A stretch of 64,000 nucleotides of DNA from Symbiodinium microadriaticum (GCA_001939145.1 LSRX01000052.1:791185-855184), one strand, 5' to 3'; positions 20,280 through 30,776 are shown, numbered from the stretch's first letter. The notes: generated by a model from the letters alone, not told the origin. Translations and numbers: made by a program.

Positions 20280-20500
20280 CCCGTGATGTACAGCCTGAAC
20301 TACTCTAGACCCGAAACCCTGAACCCTTCTAAGCCCCTACATGAACCCTCAACCCTATATCCTGAACCGTCAACCCACATCTTTACCCTCAACCTTTAAA
20401 CGGTGCAACCCTGGACCCGCCTACGAAACTCTAGTCTCGGCCCAAGAACAACCCTGAACCCTAAACCCCTCAACCCCTAAACCCTAAACATGCCTATCAT
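20280..20500 (-). repeat. scattered CCCTAAA-like units
   Basis: Heavily mutated units such as AACCCTCAACC and CCCTGAACCC. No other feature is seen. Confidence 0.6.
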
Positions 20501-20691
20501 GCCCTCGGCACAACGCTTAAACTTGGGGTTCAGGGGCTTAGGGCCTTTGAAGTACAACTTCTGGGGTTCTCAGAAATTTAGGGTTCCCAGACAGTCCAAA
20601 ATCCCTTAGTTAGGCCAGATGCCTTTAATCAGAGGGAGGATCCTCTTGTTTGATTTCACGCGTCCATGCATGAATTTGCCCTGTGCTGCCC

Positions 20692-20757
20692 AGGACCTTG
20701 TAGTTAGGGCCCCAGGCCCCTTAATGACCCCATAAGAACGTCCCTGGAAGCATAGGC
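20692..20757. mobile_element. short dispersed element, family P12
   Basis: GACCTTGTAGTTAGGGCCCC, then CCTTAATGACCCCATAAGAA and CTGGAAGCATAGG, matching 10406 and 54985. Confidence 0.5.
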
Positions 20758-20777
20758 TTAATCTCAGGGATTGCCGT

Positions 20778-20877
20778 CAGGGTCCAAGTGCCCAAATAGT
20801 AGGGTTTCAAGGCCCAGAAACCATTCAAAGGCATGGATTTGGGGATCCAAAACCTTACTATTCGGGCACTCGGACCC
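20778..20877. mobile_element. MITE-like palindrome, family P5
   Basis: CAGGGTCCAAGTGCCCAAAT is mirrored by TTCGGGCACTCGGACCC. The core is inverted relative to the 651 copy. Confidence 0.7.
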
Positions 20878-21050
20878 CCCTACACCCTAAACAACCCTAA
20901 ACCCCCAACCCTAAACCCTAAACCCCTACTCCCTACACCCTAAACCATTGGTCGGCCAAGGTTTGCAGCCCCTGCTCGGCTTCGCATGGCGTTTGCGACT
21001 GGGCTTCGACTGGTGAGGTCTCCTTCAAGTGAAGGGTTCCCTTTGACCTA

Positions 21051-21142
21051 CCCATAGGGCCCGTAAGTAGTTCCTTTTTGGGATTACCTTATGAGGATTC
21101 TAAATATAAGCCATAAAAAGGAACTACTTAGGGGCCTATGGG
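21051..21142. mobile_element. MITE-like palindrome, family P3
   Basis: CCCATAGGGCCCGTAAGTAG is mirrored by CTACTTAGGGGCCTATGGG, with GATTCTAAATATAAGCC in the core. Confidence 0.75.
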
Positions 21143-21360
21143 TAAGCCCTAAACTCTAAACCCTAGGCCCTAAACCCTCACATTTGAGGGGTTCCTTTTC
21201 AGGGAGGATTCCTCTGGGGATTCCTTTAAAGGGAGGTTCCTTTTACAGGGTTCCCGACAGGGTGTTCCTTTAAGGGCTGTCTCAACAGGGTTCCCTTTAA
21301 AGATTCCTTTAAAGGGGGTCCTCTAAGGATGTCTTTGGGGGTTTTCTGGTCTAGGGGGTT

Positions 21361-21480
21361 GAGGGTCGATGTACCCACGTTGTAGGTACTTTGGCCCTAG
21401 GGTTTAGGGTTTAGGGTTTAGGGTTTAGGGTTTAGGGAGTACTTTATATCAGGACTACTTTAAGGCCAAAGTGTTATATG
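21361..21480. mobile_element. P1-like element interrupted by a telomeric array
   Basis: P1 left-arm sequence (GTACCCACGTTGTAGGTACTTTGGCCC, here shown in part) and right-arm sequence (CTACTTTAAGGCCAAAGTG) are separated by about five perfect TTTAGGG units at 21398-21437. The array appears to sit inside the element. Confidence 0.5.
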
Positions 21481-21583
21481 GCAGTTCTCGAAGCTAGGGT
21501 CCTTTTTTTGAGTTCTGGGTCCCCAAAATAGTGCGGCATCCTTCTAAACGGGACCCTGAAAGGGACCCTAATTTAGAGAGCCA
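21481..21583. mobile_element. MITE-like palindrome, family P7
   Basis: CAGTTCTCGAAGCTAGGGTC is mirrored by GGACCCTAATTTAGAGAGCC. It directly abuts the P1-like element. Confidence 0.65.
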
Positions 21584-21869
21584 CGCATATACTGCATGAG
21601 CACATGGACCCTTGTAGGGCCTCTGGGTATCTCACTGAACTACTGCACCCAAAAAACCCTTTACACGTACTTTCTTGACTCCTTAAACCTACACCCTAAA
21701 CCCTAAACCCTATAAGCCCTGAGCCCCAAAACCCCATAGGCCCTAAGCCCTGAACCGTGTTGTTAGGTCCATGGAGCCTGTTGTGTTGTCTCTCCATCCC
21801 TAAGAGGCCTTTGGGGTTAAGGAGTTAGGATTTAAGGTTCTGGGTATGGGGCTTAAAGGGCTGAGGGTT

Positions 21870-22030
21870 TAGGATTTAGGGCTTAGGGTTAGGATCTAGG
21901 GCTCCGGGTCTAGGGCTTAGGGTTAGGATCTAGAGCTCAGGGTTAGGATCTAGGGCTTAGGGTTAGGATCTAGGGCTTAGGGTCCGGATCTAGGGCTTAG
22001 GGTCCGGATCTAGGGCTTAGGGTCTAGGGA
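21870..22030 (+). repeat. 20-bp higher-order repeat
   Basis: About seven tandem copies of AGGATCTAGGGCTTAGGGTT, a telomere-derived motif amplified as a longer unit. Confidence 0.85.
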
Positions 22031-22679
22031 GTGTTCGGGAAACTATTTAAAAGACCCCTAACCCAAAGTTGCTGAGGGCCTTCTTTGGAAGGCTCGTGGC
22101 CCCAAACCCCATACTATCCAGCGGTGATAAGGGTTTAGGGCTTCAGGTTTAGGGGGGGGGTGGTACTTCCTGATGCAGAGGGACATACTATGGGTCTAGG
22201 GTTTAGGGGTACTACCATTTCTTCAAGATTGAGGGCCTAGGGCTTCGGGTCTAAGAACTCGCAGCCAATGGAGAGGTCCTCTGCCCCACGAGATCGCTCC
22301 CAAAGCATCCTAAGCACCAACATAGTACAAAGAAAGGCTTGATCTTTCATATTACGTACTTCTGACTCTCCTGCCCTGCCGCAAGTATGATGGCAACATG
22401 AAGACACACAGTATGCAGCGCCAGTGGAAGAAGCCGTCGAGAAAGGATCCCCACGAGCAAACCCACTCGGAAGCCGACAGTCTCAAACCTGGAACCGCAT
22501 AAACCTTAAAAGTATTCAGAATAACAGCTGTTTTATGGGTTTTGGGCCTTTGGGGTATAGGGTTTAGGGTTTAGTGAATATTACGTAACCTCAAATGTCC
22601 TGCGCCGGTATCCTCACATACAGGTTCCCTTAAACCCTCAAACCCCAAACAATCCCATATATGTATAGGACCCCCCCCC

Positions 22680-22755
22680 CTATAGAGACCCTAAACCCTA
22701 AACCCCAACCCTAAACTCTAGACCCTAACCCTAAACCTTTAAACCCTAAAAAAAA
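22680..22755 (-). repeat. CCCTAAA array
   Basis: About eight near-perfect units followed by a poly-A tract. Confidence 0.8.
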
Positions 22756-22804
22756 AAAACCTTTAGAGACCCTTATGGAGACTCCTAGGCCGTGATCCCA
22801 TGAG

Positions 22805-22875
22805 GCCTAAATTCCACCTACGTCCTGGAATGCGGGGACAACACGTACCTTGATCCCTGGAGCCCGGGCGGACAC
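22805..22875 (+). CDS. putative exon, Cys-rich furin-like protein
   Basis: 71 nt after ATGAG|G and before GTCAGT. It encodes NSTYVLECGDNTYLDPWSPG then GH. NSTY matches the NETY motif at 36053 and 61469, and CGDNTYLDP matches CRGDNQYLIP at 36864, so this exon links the two sub-motifs in one piece. A CCCTAAA array starts six bases into the intron. Confidence 0.6.
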
Positions 22876-22879
22876 GTCA

Positions 22880-23280
22880 GTCCCTAAACCCTAAACCTTA
22901 AACCCTAAACCTTAAACCCAAAGCCCTAAGCCCCAAACCCTAAACCCTAAGCCCTTAAGCCCAAAGCCCCACACCCCAAACCCTAAACCTTATAAGCCCT
23001 AAGCCCCAAACCCTAAACCGTAAGCCCTTAAGCCCTAAGCCCCACACCCCAAACCCTAAGCCTTAAGCCCTAAGCCCCAAACCCTAAACCCTGAACCAGT
23101 AGGAGTAGGGTCTTAGATCGGGCGTTGCGGCTCCAGGGTCAAGCCTGAACCCCAAGCCGCCCTGAACCGTAAGGTCACAGGGGGCCCCAAAGCGGTTTAG
23201 CGGTTTAGGGGTTTAGGGGTTTAGGGGTTTAGGGTTTAGGGTTTAGGGTTCCTAAACCCTAAACCCTAACCCTAAACCTA
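22880..23280. repeat. CCCTAAA/CCCTAAGCC block then TTTAGGG block
   Basis: C-rich array 22882-23092 with many CCCTAAGCC variants; G-rich 23195-23250; C-rich 23250-23280, which directly abuts the G-rich block as a perfect inversion. Confidence 0.85.
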
Positions 23281-23288
23281 CCCATAGT

Positions 23289-23390
23289 ACGGCTGATGAC
23301 ATACATCCTGCAGTACCCTTAAAACAAGGAACACACCATAAATTCCCATACTTTAGGGTCCTTATAAGGTAATGCAGGATTTATACCATG
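23289..23390. mobile_element. MITE-like palindrome, family P6
   Basis: ACGGCTGATGACATACATCC is mirrored by GGATTTATACCATG. The right end is eroded. Confidence 0.65.
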
Positions 23391-23470
23391 ATTAGTAAAA
23401 ACCCCTAATCTCGAAGCGTGATGCACCTATATCCTCAAAGGCCTCAGCACTACACCACGTAGCCCTAAAA

Positions 23471-23985
23471 TGGTACGGTGTTCTGATCGGTCTCAAGGGC
23501 GATAGCCCTGCTCTTGCCAAAACTGGAAAACTTACGGCAAACTTTATGTGGCTTGGCAAGGACAAGCGTATCTGTCATATGTGCATGGCGGGACTGGATG
23601 ACCTGCCATGGGAAGACGTCTCAAATCGTGCATCCTGGCAAAGCACATTGTATGAAGAACGTCCTTGGGATGCTGAGAATGTTTCGGCTTTGCTTTCCAT
23701 CCCGTACGATGCTTCAAAACCCGAAGCGCTATTCAAAAATGACCCGTTTCACGTCGTCAAGTACGGCATCGGACGACACTTTACGGCAAGCTGCCTGGTG
23801 ACTCTGATTTTCTTGGACATTTTCCCTGGGGAGCTCAACAATGTGGAAGTGCGACTTGAGCGAGCATACACTGATTTCCGCTCGGCTCGCCGCCAGCTCA
23901 AGTCCAGCCCGAATGTGAAGGGGTTTACTCGAGAAACATTACATCTGAAACACAACGATTCCTTTCCATGTTCTCCATCCCGATC
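23471..23985 (+). pseudogene. truncated member of a dinoflagellate repeat-gene family
   Basis: An open frame from WYGVLIGLKGDSP through KRICHMCMAGL (C-x2-C), WQSTLYEERPWD, DPFHVVKYGIGRHF and NVKGFTRETLHLKH. I recognise this series (LKGD, CHxCxAG, PWD, DxFHxxKxGxGR, FTKxxxxxKxxDxxP) as an uncharacterised protein family common in Symbiodiniaceae genomes; its function is unknown. The 5' end and the usual C-terminal part are absent. The frame runs into telomere-like sequence at 23986, so this is a fragment. The longer ORF to 24157 is not all genuine, because its end is a P1 element. Confidence 0.6.
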
Positions 23986-24060
23986 AGGGTTTAGGGCAAC
24001 CCCTCTTCATCGGGAGCCAGCCGTAGGATCCTCAGAATACGGGAGAGTAGGCATTCATTA

Positions 24061-24159
24061 CCCTAAGGGTCCATGTACTATACTTTGGCCCCAATGTACC
24101 TATATAGGGACCACGTTAAGGCCAATGTATATACTATATGAGTACATGGACCCTTAGGG
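24061..24159. mobile_element. MITE-like palindrome, family P1
   Basis: The ends are CCCTAAGGGTCCATGTAC and GTACATGGACCCTTAGGG. The left arm lacks about 10 bp compared with the 41994 copy. Confidence 0.85.
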
Positions 24160-24456
24160 TTAATCAATGGTGGATTACACAGGTGTTTCTGCCCCTGTAA
24201 ACTGAGTGGTCTAGACCTTGTCAGTGCCGTGTGGCTTGCCTTTCTGCTGGTGCCGGGCGCATGTGCTCTTCTTTCTTGTCAACTTTAGTCCACACTCTGT
24301 AGCTTCCCGGGTGCAGGGGCTAAACCCTAGACCCTAAGCCCAAACTCTAAACCCTCTAGACCCTTCCCTGGTTGAGGATCCACACACTTAGCTGAAGGTC
24401 ATTTAGCGGGATCACGGTAGGTCTTGCTCATTAGTCACTTATATCAGCCCTGAAGT

Positions 24457-24566
24457 GCCTTAAGGTTCCATGTACCTGAAAAGTATATACTTTGGCCGTA
24501 AAGTACTCCCTACATAGAAACTTTGGTGCCAAAGTACATAAAATTTGGGCACAAGGACCCTTCGGG
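24457..24566. mobile_element. MITE-like palindrome, family P1, diverged
   Basis: GCCTTAAGGTTCCATGTACC and GGGCACAAGGACCCTTCGGG ends, with AGTATATACTTTGGCCGTAA inside. Confidence 0.65.
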
Positions 24567-24907
24567 TGACTTTGACGCTGAAGCCAATTGTAGGTCCAAA
24601 TGCACGTGCAGTACATTCTCGCAGCTTTAGGGTTCATCCGTATCCTCAAACCGCGAGAAATTGAAATTGGTAGGTCATTACATCGCAACTCTGTGGGGCA
24701 GAGCCCTCCAATACTAATACTGATACTCGCAATGATACTGAGAATGTGTTTAACAGCAAAATCAATAACTCCGAATTGTACGCGACCTAATTATGCTTAG
24801 GACCTTCTTTCCACCTTTTCGGTGTCTTAGCTTCGCCAACGGGGCACGGGCACATACTTTATTGCTTCGGTCCGTAGAAGGAAGGGTTTAGGCGTAGCCA
24901 AACTCCC

Positions 24908-24976
24908 GAAAATAGGTAGAGCAATAGCCCAAAACCCATAAAAAAGGCCATTCTTCTACATACTCCTGAGGTCCAG
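24908..24976. mobile_element. P13-like element
   Basis: AAAATAGGTAGAGCAATAGC and CCATTCTTCTACATACTCC match the 63616 copy. Confidence 0.45.
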
Positions 24977-25086
24977 CCTCAACCTCCACAGTTCTAACGC
25001 CAGATAGGGGTTCAGGGTCTCAGGGTCTTCGACTTTAGGATTTTGGGGATTAAGCCAGCCTCAGGCTTCATCGATACCACCCACCC

Positions 25087-25102
25087 NNNNNNNNNNNNNN
25101 NN
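25087..25102. other. assembly gap (16 N)
   Basis: Sixteen undetermined bases between CCACCC and CCCAAGACC. Confidence 1.
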
Positions 25103-25183
25103 CCCAAGACCTCGAGAGCCCTTCCCGTCGAACCGAACCGTAAATCCTGAAACGTCTAGAATCGAACCTACACCTAAACCCTA

Positions 25184-25276
25184 CCAGCACCCCCCCAAGT
25201 ACCCTTTAATAGAGCCCTTTTCTGGTCCTTGATAGTAGGTATTTAGGGTAGAATAGAGGGTAGTTGGGGGTGCTGG
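25184..25276. mobile_element. MITE-like palindrome, family P10
   Basis: CCAGCACCCCCCCAAGTACC is mirrored by GGTAGTTGGGGGTGCTGG. This is the clearest P10 copy. Confidence 0.75.
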
Positions 25277-25555
25277 TAAACCCTAAACCCTAAGCCCTAA
25301 ACCCAAAGCCCAAAGCCCTAAGCCCTAAGCCTTAAACCCTAAACCCTCAGCCGGAACGCCTAGAATCCCAAAGCCCCACACCCTACATCCTCGGACCACG
25401 GCTCCAGGCTTCAACCCGAAGAAACCTGAAAAAGGTTTAGGGTTTTAGGGTTTGGGGTTTTAGGGTTTCATGTTTAGGGCTTAGGGTTTTAGGGTTTAGG
25501 GTTTAGGGCTTAGGGTTTAGGGGTTAGGGTTTTAGGGTTTCGGGTTTAGGGTAGT
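25277..25555. repeat. opposed telomere-like arrays
   Basis: C-rich units 25277-25345 and G-rich TTTTAGGGTTTGGGG units 25432-25553. Confidence 0.8.
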
Positions 25556-25837
25556 ATCATAGAACACTTATACATACTCTACCAGGCAGTTTTGTAAAGC
25601 ATTTAATATGAATAATAAAGCCCTATAGGTCCCAAGCCCTCAGAAAATTGTGAGATTATGCCCAGAAACCCAAAGCCCCCAATCCTAAAGCGTGAACCCT
25701 TCACCCGAAGCCAAAAAAACCAGTCAAGTCGAGGCCTTATCGAACCCTTTGCCCTAGAGACCCCTTACAGTACCCTCAGCGAAGAACCCTGAAAACCCTT
25801 ATATACACCCTAAACCCTCAAGCCTTACTAAAAACCA

Positions 25838-25862
25838 AGGAACCTCGCCTGTTTGCCCTTAT
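25838..25862 (+). pseudogene. partial copy of the 26019 exon start
   Basis: ACTAAAAACCAAGGAACCTC followed by GCCTGTTTG repeats the intron end and first codons of the 26019 exon (NLTCL read as NLACL), then diverges. A third trace (GCAAGGAACCTC) lies at 25918. It is either a partial duplication or an alternative exon start. Confidence 0.45.
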
Positions 25863-26018
25863 CCTCAAAAGACCTCAGCATTAGACCACGTAGCCCTAAA
25901 CCCTAAACCGGCAAGAAGCAAGGAACCTCTATATATAGATATAGATATATATATATATACATACACACATACATACACCCTAGACCCTGAACCCCAAAAA
26001 CCCCACTAAAAACCCAAG

Positions 26019-26070
26019 GAACCTCACCTGTTTGGGCAGCTGCCCCAATGGCTTCTTCGGCCTGGAAGGC
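26019..26070 (+). CDS. putative exon, Cys-rich furin-like protein (CPxGFFG module)
   Basis: After CCCAAG|G the frame encodes NLTCLGSCPNGFFGLEG; a GT at 26071 could be the donor, but the frame stays open to 26123. C-x3-CPNGFFG matches CTSSCPEGYFG at 51367. Furin-like repeats typically carry C-x3-CPxGxY/F. Confidence 0.6.
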
Positions 26071-26159
26071 GTCCCGGCAGGGACACGACATCAGGGCCTT
26101 CCCTTGGAAACTCCAAGCCCTGAACCCTAAACCTTACGGTACCCCCTGGAAAGAAAGTA

Positions 26160-26260
26160 CACGGTTTAGGGTTTAGGGTTTAGGGTTTAAACCCTAAGCC
26201 CTAAAACCCTTAAACCTTAAGCCCCTAAACCCTAAACCTTGAACCCCAAAGGGTCATTTT
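26160..26260. repeat. TTTAGGG/CCCTAAA direct inversion
   Basis: Four G-rich units run straight into C-rich units at about 26189. Confidence 0.85.
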
Positions 26261-27079
26261 GAAGGCTCTTTTTAAAGGGTTTCCTTTCTGGGATCTCCGC
26301 GAATCTTGTCTGGGTTCGTCTATGGATTCTGTCTAAAACGTTCTTCGGGGGATGTCGGGATACCAAAAAATCTTTAGGGGCTCTTTCAGGGCCCCCTGAA
26401 CCCTAAGCCCTAATCCTTACAGATCCTTGAACAGCTTTTGTAAGGTTTTTTTTGGTTTGGAAGCCCCTTGAAGGTTCTACACGGGTCGATTGAAAAAGTG
26501 TTTTGCTTTTGAAGAGCTCTAGTACATGTTCTAGAAGGGTAGCCTGAGGGTTCTAGAGGGTTTTTGGGGGGTTCGGTGGTATACAGCGGCTTAGGTCCTC
26601 AGTTACTTGGAGGTAGTCTATCCAGCTGTTAAGTTAGAAAAGCAAGCTAGTTGATCGTTGTATGTAGTGCATATGCATGCACGTACGTCTTTTTTGTGCA
26701 TGCAGGCCCCATCAGGTTTAAACATATAGTAGGTACGTAGCAAAGACACCAGGACGAAAACAACCCGAAAAGGGTTGAGGTCCACATACCATTTAGGGAT
26801 TCATAGTATAAGGGTACAGGGCAGTACTTACAAGCATCATGTCGTCCCCGAGGTAGGCAGACCAAGGCATGCACACACACACACACATGCAGAACACTGC
26901 ATCAGAATCATTGGATCTTTAGTCGTGTTTATGTCTCGGTTGTTATGCTCAGGCTTGGTTGCACCACCCCTGGACCCCGCACCCGTCCCTCAACCCCTGA
27001 ACCCTGGACCTCTTATCCGTAGTAGCTAGGCTACAACCAAAGCTCGAAGCATTGCGACCTGACCAAAGGTGAAGCAAAG

Positions 27080-27148
27080 GAGGAGAACGGCCCAAAAATT
27101 GGCGGCACCTGCGAGAAATGCCTAGGCTGGGGGCCTTGGTGTTTCGAG
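27080..27148 (+). CDS. putative exon, Cys-rich furin-like protein (GGTCEKC module)
   Basis: After GCAAAG|G the frame encodes EE and then NGPKIGGTCEKCLGWGPWCF, before GTTTCT. It shares GGTC(E)xC with 215, 16843, 41164 and 54121. Confidence 0.6.
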
Positions 27149-27339
27149 GTTTCTGTTTCTGTTGAAGTTGGGATCTAAACCCTAAACCCGTCCAGGCTTT
27201 CGGGGCTCCAGCTTGTAGCATTTAAGGTTTTCGCTGTTTAGGACTTAAGGTTCAAGATCGGATCAAGGGTGTTGGATGTGGGGTTTAGGTTTAGGGTTTA
27301 AGGTTCCGGGGCTTGGGACGAAATGTTGAAGCTTGAATA

Positions 27340-27445
27340 CCCAAAGGCTCCTTAGTGGTTCCTTTTTGGGGTTGGTATTTAGGATCCTTTGAGGTAATCC
27401 CAAATGAGGTAATCCCAAAAAGGAACTACTAAGGAGCTTATGGGT
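27340..27445. mobile_element. MITE-like palindrome, family P3
   Basis: CCCAAAGGCTCCTTAGTGGT is mirrored by CTACTAAGGAGCTTATGGG. GAGGTAATCCCAAA is tandemly doubled in the right half. Confidence 0.75.
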
Positions 27446-27552
27446 AGGGTCTAGTCGGAACGCAATTGCGTGACACCGGACACGGATTATGCTACCTCAG
27501 TGCCGTGAAGTTACTGCAGCCGCGAAGGCCACTGACGTTCTCCCTAAACCCT

Positions 27553-27640
27553 AAACACCACAGAGGCCGGCGGGGCGAGGAAGGACCCATACTAGGCAGG
27601 ATGCAGTGGGGCCAGGCTCTGCGGCTTGTTTTCTGTCCCA
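27553..27640 (+). pseudogene. possible frameshifted GGTC-module exon
   Basis: After CCACAGAG|G the frame reads EEGPILG, close to EDGPLIGG of other modules. A one-base shift would then give CSGARLCGLF. Either a decayed exon or coincidence. Confidence 0.28.
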
Positions 27641-27792
27641 AAACTCTCTAAAGGCAAAGCGGACATGCGTTTAGGGTTTAGGGTTTAGGGTTCAGACAGC
27701 CATGGCGCCATCAGGTGGAGCCGCCAATGGACTCGGGTCGCCTCGGCCGAAGGCAATCCTAAACCCTCACCGCCTCCCCCCCCGGCCACATG

Positions 27793-27901
27793 CCCAGAGA
27801 TTCCAAAACCCCTTAATTAAGGAATATACCTTAAATTATAGTAGGAACCCTAATAAGATTTAAGGTATATTCCTTAATTAAGGGGTTTTGGAGTCTCTGG
27901 G
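27793..27901. mobile_element. MITE-like palindrome, family P2, best copy
   Basis: CCCAGAGATTCCAAAACCCC, then TTAATTAAGGAATATACC, mirrored by GGTATATTCCTTAATTAA and GGGGTTTTGGAGTCTCTGGG. The arms are nearly perfect. Confidence 0.85.
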
Positions 27902-28204
27902 TGGTGCAGAATCCAACTCCTGCGCATTCAGTGTTCCAGCAGACAGAGACTGCGACTCGACTCGGGACAGCTTTTTGCTGTCTACTTGCATTTTTAGGGG
28001 GTTTAGGGTTGAGGGTCTGCTCATTTGTTAAAGGGATCTCCATCATTGTAGTTGTTTGTTTTCTAGTTTCCGGGCGGGCGGGTATTTAGTATTAGGGCGA
28101 CTTGAAGAAGGGGCACGTCTGGTCGAAGGGATGAGCATCATTCTTGTTTGGCCTTGGCTTTAGGTTGGATACTGCACCCAGTCAGCAACAGTAGAGGAAC
28201 ATTT

Positions 28205-28313
28205 GTCATATAGGTATATGTCTATGTATAATGCCCTTGATAGTAGTTGTACTATAGACTCATATAGATCTAGATCTACGTATAATGCCCTTAATAATAG
28301 CTTTACTATAGAC
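28205..28313. repeat. two-copy tandem repeat
   Basis: TCTATGTATAATGCCCTTGA is repeated about 56 bp on as TCTACGTATAATGCCCTTAA, each followed by ACTATAGAC. Confidence 0.7.
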
Positions 28314-28442
28314 CGTTTGTGCATGGGGGGGAGGGGGGGGCGGCACGCAAGGCTTGGGGTTTCGGGTTGCGAGTCCGAGGGACCCGACCGACAGGTACTC
28401 CGGGCTTTGATTTCGGATACTTGTAACGCAGGTCAGTGCTTG

Positions 28443-28586
28443 CCTAGGGAGAGCCCAATGCACCTTAATTAAGGAATATACCTTCAATCATAACATTAAC
28501 ATGAATATACCTTAAATCATAACATTAACGCCCCCCAAAATAGTTTCAGGTATGTTCCTTAATTCAGGGGTATTGGGCTCTCTGGG
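28443..28586. mobile_element. MITE-like palindrome, family P2
   Basis: GAGAGCCCAATGCACCTTAA is mirrored by TATTGGGCTCTCTGGG. AATATACCTT(C/A)AATCATA is doubled in the left arm. Confidence 0.75.
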
Positions 28587-28589
28587 TGG

Positions 28590-29112
28590 GGGGGCATTGC
28601 ATATTTCACCCCTTCTTGGACCTACGAGGGTCGGTTTTTTCCAGTAAAGTGTTGAATGGCCGTTAAAGGCCCAACCTAGGCAATGCAGCTTGGTACTTGG
28701 GGAGTTCTTCGATCGTTATGGCTTGGTCTGAGACATCAAAACCCTACTGTAGGCCAACAGCCTAGGCTTGATCGGTTTAGACATGAGGCGTTTGGCATTT
28801 AGCGTGCAGAAACTTTGGATTTAGGATGGCCGGCAGATGTTTCCCCTGTTACATAAGGTTCCAAGATAATATAAACTCAGGGATTGGCCCTCAAGAGCCC
28901 TCAAACCGTAATCCGTGGCTATACAAGAACTCTCTTTCAGAAGTCAAACGCCCGAAATGTGCATGTGTATGGGCCCTTCGGGTTGCAACCTAACACAAAA
29001 GCATTACTACCTGAATAGAGGGCTGGAACAGACAATCATGGTGTCTCTTAAGGGTCCTGAATATGCTTGTACTTTAATACACCCAATTTCCCATGTTGTT
29101 GCAAACTCCCTA
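28590..29112. other. unassigned unique stretch
   Basis: Low in telomeric repeat. Short ORFs show no motif. Nothing supported. Confidence 0.4.
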
Positions 29113-29236
29113 CCCAGAGAGCCCACTACCCCTTAAATAAGGAATCTATACCTTAAATTATAGGGGCCTTATATATGTATATATAGTATGATTGAAGGTC
29201 CATTCCTTTTTTTTAATGGGTACTGGGCTCTCTGGG
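29113..29236. mobile_element. MITE-like palindrome, family P2
   Basis: CCCAGAGAGCCCACTACCCC is mirrored by GGGTACTGGGCTCTCTGGG, with a TA-rich centre. Confidence 0.75.
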
Positions 29237-29435
29237 TAGAGATGTGGGCAAGTATCCAGATTGGGGTTGGGACCTTTTGGCCTGAATGCCCCGGACCCTA
29301 AACCCCTAAACCCCAAACCCCCTAAAGCCCGAAACCTTGAAGAGCGAACTTCACGTGCCCCCATATAAACCCTATAGCTAACAGTGCACACAAAGTTTAT
29401 CAGCGCGCACATGTGCCCATATACCATATTATGTA

Positions 29436-29440
29436 AACCA

Positions 29441-29471
<31 letters not shown>

Positions 29472-29540
29472 CAATGATAATAATAACATACATCATAATG
29501 AAATAATAATATACATAAAAATAATAATAAGATACATACA
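29436..29540. repeat. TA and TAA microsatellites
   Basis: (TA)n then (AATAAT)n degenerate run. Confidence 0.85.
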
Positions 29541-29701
29541 CCCAGGCCTTCAGTTTAGGAGTCTAGGAGTTCTTTTAGGGCCAATGTGTCTACTGCCTTG
29601 GCATTTGCGCTCTCTTTGCTACAAAAAGGATGCGTTGCAACCCGAAGCGCTGAAGCAATGAGGTTTAGGGTTTTAGGGTTTCAGGGTTTAGGGTTTGCCA
29701 G

Positions 29702-29757
29702 GCAGCTGCAAAACCTGCAGCTCTTCCACTGTCTGCCAGGCTCGGCGTGGTTTGAGG
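29702..29757 (+). CDS. putative exon, Cys-rich furin-like protein
   Basis: Directly after a TTTAGGG array and GCCAG|G the frame reads SCKTCSSSTVCQARRG (C-x2-C-x5-C) before GTTTGG or an earlier GT. The preceding open piece (CVATRSAEAM at 29628) ends at a GTTTAGGG donor and may be a further exon. Confidence 0.48.
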
Positions 29758-29989
29758 GTTTGGGTTTGAAGCTGGGTATAACTTGAGGCCGAAACTTATG
29801 CTAGAAGGTTCTAAAGCTGAGTTACCTAATGGAGATGTTTCGTGTAAGGGAGCGGGGCCCCTAATTTTTGATCTTAAGCTGGCATGCCGAGATTGTGGGT
29901 TGAGGTGAGACTTGAAAAACTTCTTTCGTATAGATCATAAGTTCATGTCGGGTTTCATCCCACTCTAAACCCTAAACCCTACATAGCAT

Positions 29990-30620
29990 GGTATAGTTGG
30001 AAGCGGTCACACTAACGGCATTCACCGGACTCTCCACTCGGAGTTTTTCATTTCAGCGCCCTCAAACCTACAAGCCCTCAGCCCTAAACCTCATCACGGA
30101 GGACCTCATTGTCTCAATAAGTAGTGAGGTTCCGGGTTCCGTAACTGAGAAAGGTGGGACTCGAAATGTTCTTCGTGTCCCAGTGATGAATGGTGAAGAA
30201 GCCAAAGGGGATGACTATTACCAGTCCGTTGTAAAGAATGTCGAAAATGACCTCTTCGGCAATCACATGACTGAGGACTAGGCAATAGTCTTGATTAGGT
30301 AGACTGAGTCGGTCTTTCGTTGGCAAAGTCTCCTCGAATCTCAAGGAACCAAGACGAGAAGAAATTTTGAATAGCGAAACGAAAGACAAGGAGGGTCTTG
30401 GCCCAATCCTCTTCCAGATCAATGGAAGAAATATTCGGCGCAGTCATGCCCTTCCTGTGACCAAAGTAGACCACGTTCTGAGAAGATCTCAAACCTTCAA
30501 CGTGGAACTGCCGGAGTACACAGCTTACCCTTGCTGGATATCGGCAGAGCTGGAAATGCTCAAAAGAAAGCGATGCACAGTGTCCCAAAGAGAGCTTTCT
30601 CTAACCCTTGTAAGTTGAAC
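29990..30620 (+). other. degraded coding region, unknown protein
   Basis: 630 bp without telomeric repeat, open first in one + frame (29997-30281, ending DYYQSVVKNVENDLFGNHM) and then in another (30367-30618, IRRSHALPVTKVDHVLRRSQ). Composition is acidic/basic mixed and codon-like. I do not recognise the family. It may be two exons or a frameshifted old gene. Confidence 0.38.
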
Positions 30621-30755
30621 CTTGTAAAACCAAGAGCCCAAACCCTAAACCTAAACCCTATAGCCTAAACCCTGAACCCTAAACCTAAGCCCCATAGCCT
30701 AAAGCCTAAGCCCTAAACCAGAAGCGACTGAGGGGTTCAGGGTCCAATGTTCTGC

Positions 30756-30776
30756 GTGTGTGTGTGTGTGTGTGTG
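30756..30776 (+). repeat. GT microsatellite
   Basis: (GT)10. Confidence 0.9.
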
